NCBI GenBank assembly: GCA_963830175.1
Contig: CAWHKV010000007.1
Coordinates: 372,001-436,000 of the forward strand
Length of the DNA stretch: 64,000 nt
Origin: JBBRBB01 sp963830175
GTDB taxonomy: Bacteria; Bacteroidota; Bacteroidia; Chitinophagales; Chitinophagaceae
Direction of reading: 5' to 3'
Shown piece after piece: positions 62,661 to 64,000 of this stretch. The position numbers and the translations under genes are program-made. Each line of letters opens with the position of its first letter. Position 1 is the stretch's first letter. Below the pieces are notes generated by a model. That model had not been told where the DNA came from. It searched no databases and worked only from the letters and a program-made list of their open reading frames with translations.

Positions 62661-62832
62661 CTGTGGGGTGATGAAACCTTTGGCAGACATGCCCTCTCGT
62701 CTCGGGGGTGGGGAAAACAGGATAAACGCAGCATAGAGCCGACGTTACCATTGGTAAGGCCGACCAGGGTTGACCACTACTCTTTGTGCTACAGCTAACT
62801 GCCCCGTGGAGGTTCGAATCCTCCCCCTACAG
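62661..62832 (+). ncRNA. tRNA-like structured RNA with a giant variable arm
   Basis: The two ends fold like a class II tRNA. Acceptor: CTGTGGGG (62661-62668) with CCCTACAG (62825-62832), 8 pairs including one G-U. D arm: ATG/CAT (62671-62673, 62688-62690) with a GG-containing loop. Anticodon-like stem: CCCTC/GGGGG around TCGTCTC. T arm: GGAGG-TTCGAAT-CCTCC (62808-62824), a canonical T loop. The variable arm is about 99 nt (stem GGGG/CCCC, then CAG/CTG, GCATA-GAG/CTC-TGTGC and TTACC/GGTAA). No CCA is encoded, the loop lacks U33, and a terminator follows at once. I match it to no named RNA family. Confidence 0.6.
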
Positions 62833-62836
62833 CATC

Positions 62837-62866
62837 AAACTCCGCAAACCCTGCGGAGTTTTTTTA
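62837..62866 (+). terminator. Terminator of the tRNA-like RNA
   Basis: Perfect 10-bp hairpin AAACTCCGCA (62837-62846) / TGCGGAGTTT (62852-62861), loop AACCC, followed by a T run. It starts 4 nt after the acceptor stem and ends an independent short transcript. Confidence 0.92.
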
Positions 62867-62922
62867 TTATCTTGAGCGGCCTGGTACAAACACTAAAAGT
62901 ATTCCAAATTCCAAACCGTACT

Positions 62923-63855
62923 ATGCAACGTATTGTTTTAGTTTTATTCTTTTTCACTTCATTTAATCTTTTTTCTGACGCGCAGGATACGACCGTAAAG
63001 CGGCTGCAAAATGAAGCTCTTAGAACATTAAAAAGAAATGAGGTAGATTCTACCCCGGGCAATTGGAAAAAGGGTGGACTTGTTGGTCTGAATCTTACCC
63101 AGGGATCTTTATCAAATTGGGCAGCCGGCGGTGATGATTTTACGCTGGCTGTAAATGGTTACATTAATGGCTTTGCTTATTACACCAAGGGAAAACATTC
63201 GTGGGATAACAACATGGACCTTTTTCTGGGTTACATAAAAACCACCAGCCTGGGCACACGGAAAAATGATGACAGGATTGATATACTTTCTAAATATAAA
63301 TGCGCATTCAGCCCGCAGTTTTCAACAGCTGCATTATTTAATTTCAGAACACAATTATTTGATGGGTTTACTTATGTAAATGATTCCACTCAATTATTCT
63401 CTTCTTCATTTATGTCGCCGGCCTATGTAATTTTTAGCCCGGGACTTGATTGGAAGCCTTTCAAAAACTTTTCCATATTTGTCTCACCCATTACCTCGCG
63501 TTGGGTAATTATTGGTAATAAAAGGCTTGCAGACAAAGGAAGCTATGCGGCACCCGGGGATCAGTTTAAAAATGAATTAGGCGCATTTGCAACGCTTAAT
63601 TTTACAACCGACCCAAACAGGATTGTAACTTATCGGGGAAGAGCTGACCTCTTTTCAAATTATCGCAACAACCCACAGAACATTGATATTTTTATGCAGA
63701 ATATCTTTTCTGCGAAGTTGTTTAAAGTACTCGCCCTCACCTGGAACATAGACCTGATTTATGATGATGATGCACGATTGTTTGGTGAAAATAATAATGC
63801 CCCGAGAACACAGATAAAATCTATGGTTGGTCTTGGTCTTCGTGTAAAAATTTAA
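62923..63855 (+). CDS. DUF3078 family exported protein
   Basis: A 310-residue protein. The start ATG 62923 (MQRIVLVLFFFTSFNLFSDAQ, a signal peptide) is preferred over upstream in-frame codons that would run into the RNA and its terminator. The mature part matches the DUF3078 pattern: WKKGGLVGLNLTQGSLSNWAAGGDDFTLAVNGYINGFAYYTKGKHSWDNNMDLFLGYIKT, then alternating beta strands to GLGLRVKI, as in an outer-membrane barrel. Function unknown. The next gene begins 3 bp after its stop and is probably cotranscribed. Confidence 0.88.
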   Translation: MQRIVLVLFFFTSFNLFSDAQDTTVKRLQNEALRTLKRNEVDSTPGNWKKGGLVGLNLTQGSLSNWAAGGDDFTLAVNGYINGFAYYTKGKHSWDNNMDLFLGYIKTTSLGTRKNDDRIDILSKYKCAFSPQFSTAALFNFRTQLFDGFTYVNDSTQLFSSSFMSPAYVIFSPGLDWKPFKNFSIFVSPITSRWVIIGNKRLADKGSYAAPGDQFKNELGAFATLNFTTDPNRIVTYRGRADLFSNYRNNPQNIDIFMQNIFSAKLFKVLALTWNIDLIYDDDARLFGENNNAPRTQIKSMVGLGLRVKI

Positions 63856-63858
63856 CCC

Positions 63859-64000
63859 ATGCTGGATGCGGTAATTAAAAAATATAACCTTCCTTCCGAA
63901 ACTCTTATTCAAAACATTACTACAGGTTTAATAAATAACACCTACCTGGCAATTACAGGAGACAAGGAGTACATAATTCAACGAATAAACGCCAACGTTT
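63859..64000 (+). CDS. Aminoglycoside-phosphotransferase-like kinase, 5' end only
   Basis: An ATG at 63859-63861 opens a frame that runs off the window (47 codons). The start MLDAVIKKYNLPSETLIQNITTGLINNTYLAI followed by YIIQRINANV has the G-x-INxTY and Q-RIN pattern of the APH-fold kinase family that includes N-acetylhexosamine 1-kinases. Substrate cannot be assigned from this fragment. It lies 3 bp after the DUF3078 gene. Confidence 0.75.
   Translation, partial: MLDAVIKKYNLPSETLIQNITTGLINNTYLAITGDKEYIIQRINANV

Noticed and set aside
62661..62832. Calling the RNA a tmRNA, tRNA-Sec or ordinary tRNA-Leu/Ser
   Set aside because: No tag reading frame and half the length of tmRNA; no TCA anticodon for tRNA-Sec; the anticodon-like loop has C at position 33 and the variable arm is about 99 nt. 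A 75-nt tRNA ending at 62832 would need a 5' strand pairing with CCCTACA, which is absent at that distance.
1..64000. CRISPR arrays, insertion sequences, integrase genes, rRNA operons
   Set aside because: None found: no regularly spaced repeats, no transposase or integrase motifs, no rRNA-like stretches.

Overview
The window is a gene-dense chromosomal segment of a Bacteroidota bacterium, most likely of the Chitinophagaceae type. The grounds are two SusC/SusD outer-membrane uptake loci, a T9SS sorting domain, an alternative complex III/cytochrome oxidase operon, DUF5916 and DUF3078 outer-membrane-type proteins, and repeated TAnnTTTG -7 promoter elements, which are the Bacteroidota consensus. 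The family-level placement is inference. I see no insertion sequence, prophage, CRISPR array or rRNA.

Layout. 1-13072 (minus): the dcw cell-wall/division cluster in the order mraZ, rsmH, ftsL-like, ftsI, murE, mraY, murD, ftsW, murG, murC, ftsQ (cut by the left edge); murG and ftsI each carry one apparent one-base frameshift. 13073-13282: divergent region with a four-copy, 10-bp-phased repeat. 13283-24767: housekeeping and small genes (queA, an orphan histidine kinase, yqgE, ispH, an HD protein, ypfJ, an AAA ATPase/VWA pair, DUF3467, lipoproteins). 24926-30544: first SusC/SusD/lipoprotein operon. 30845-32370: folD (frameshifted) and queE. 32426-35005: a secreted BNR-repeat protein with a T9SS tail. 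35116-40875: second SusC/SusD/lipoprotein operon, whose last two genes carry seven apparent indels. 41078-48127: aspS, a DUF5916 protein, a GH43 enzyme and small unknowns. 48177-59758 (minus): actABCDEF followed by cytochrome oxidase subunits II and I. 59946-64000: purN, a sco1-fur operon divergent from a merC-like gene across a perfect palindrome, an Lrp/AsnC regulator, a tRNA-like non-coding RNA with its own terminator, a DUF3078 protein and the start of a phosphotransferase gene.

How the genes work together. The left third makes lipid II and builds the septum. The act/cox operon forms a quinol-to-oxygen electron pathway, and the nearby Sco1 gene is a plausible Cu(A) assembly factor for its oxidase. 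The two Sus-type loci import unknown substrates and have no enzyme of their own; the GH43 gene lies separately. queA and queE both serve queuosine synthesis but are not linked.

Four points deserve a second look: the tRNA-like RNA at 62661-62832, the 25-bp palindrome at 61621-61645, the phased repeats at 13231-13270, and about ten apparent one-base frameshifts, several in essential genes, which probably reflect sequence or assembly error.
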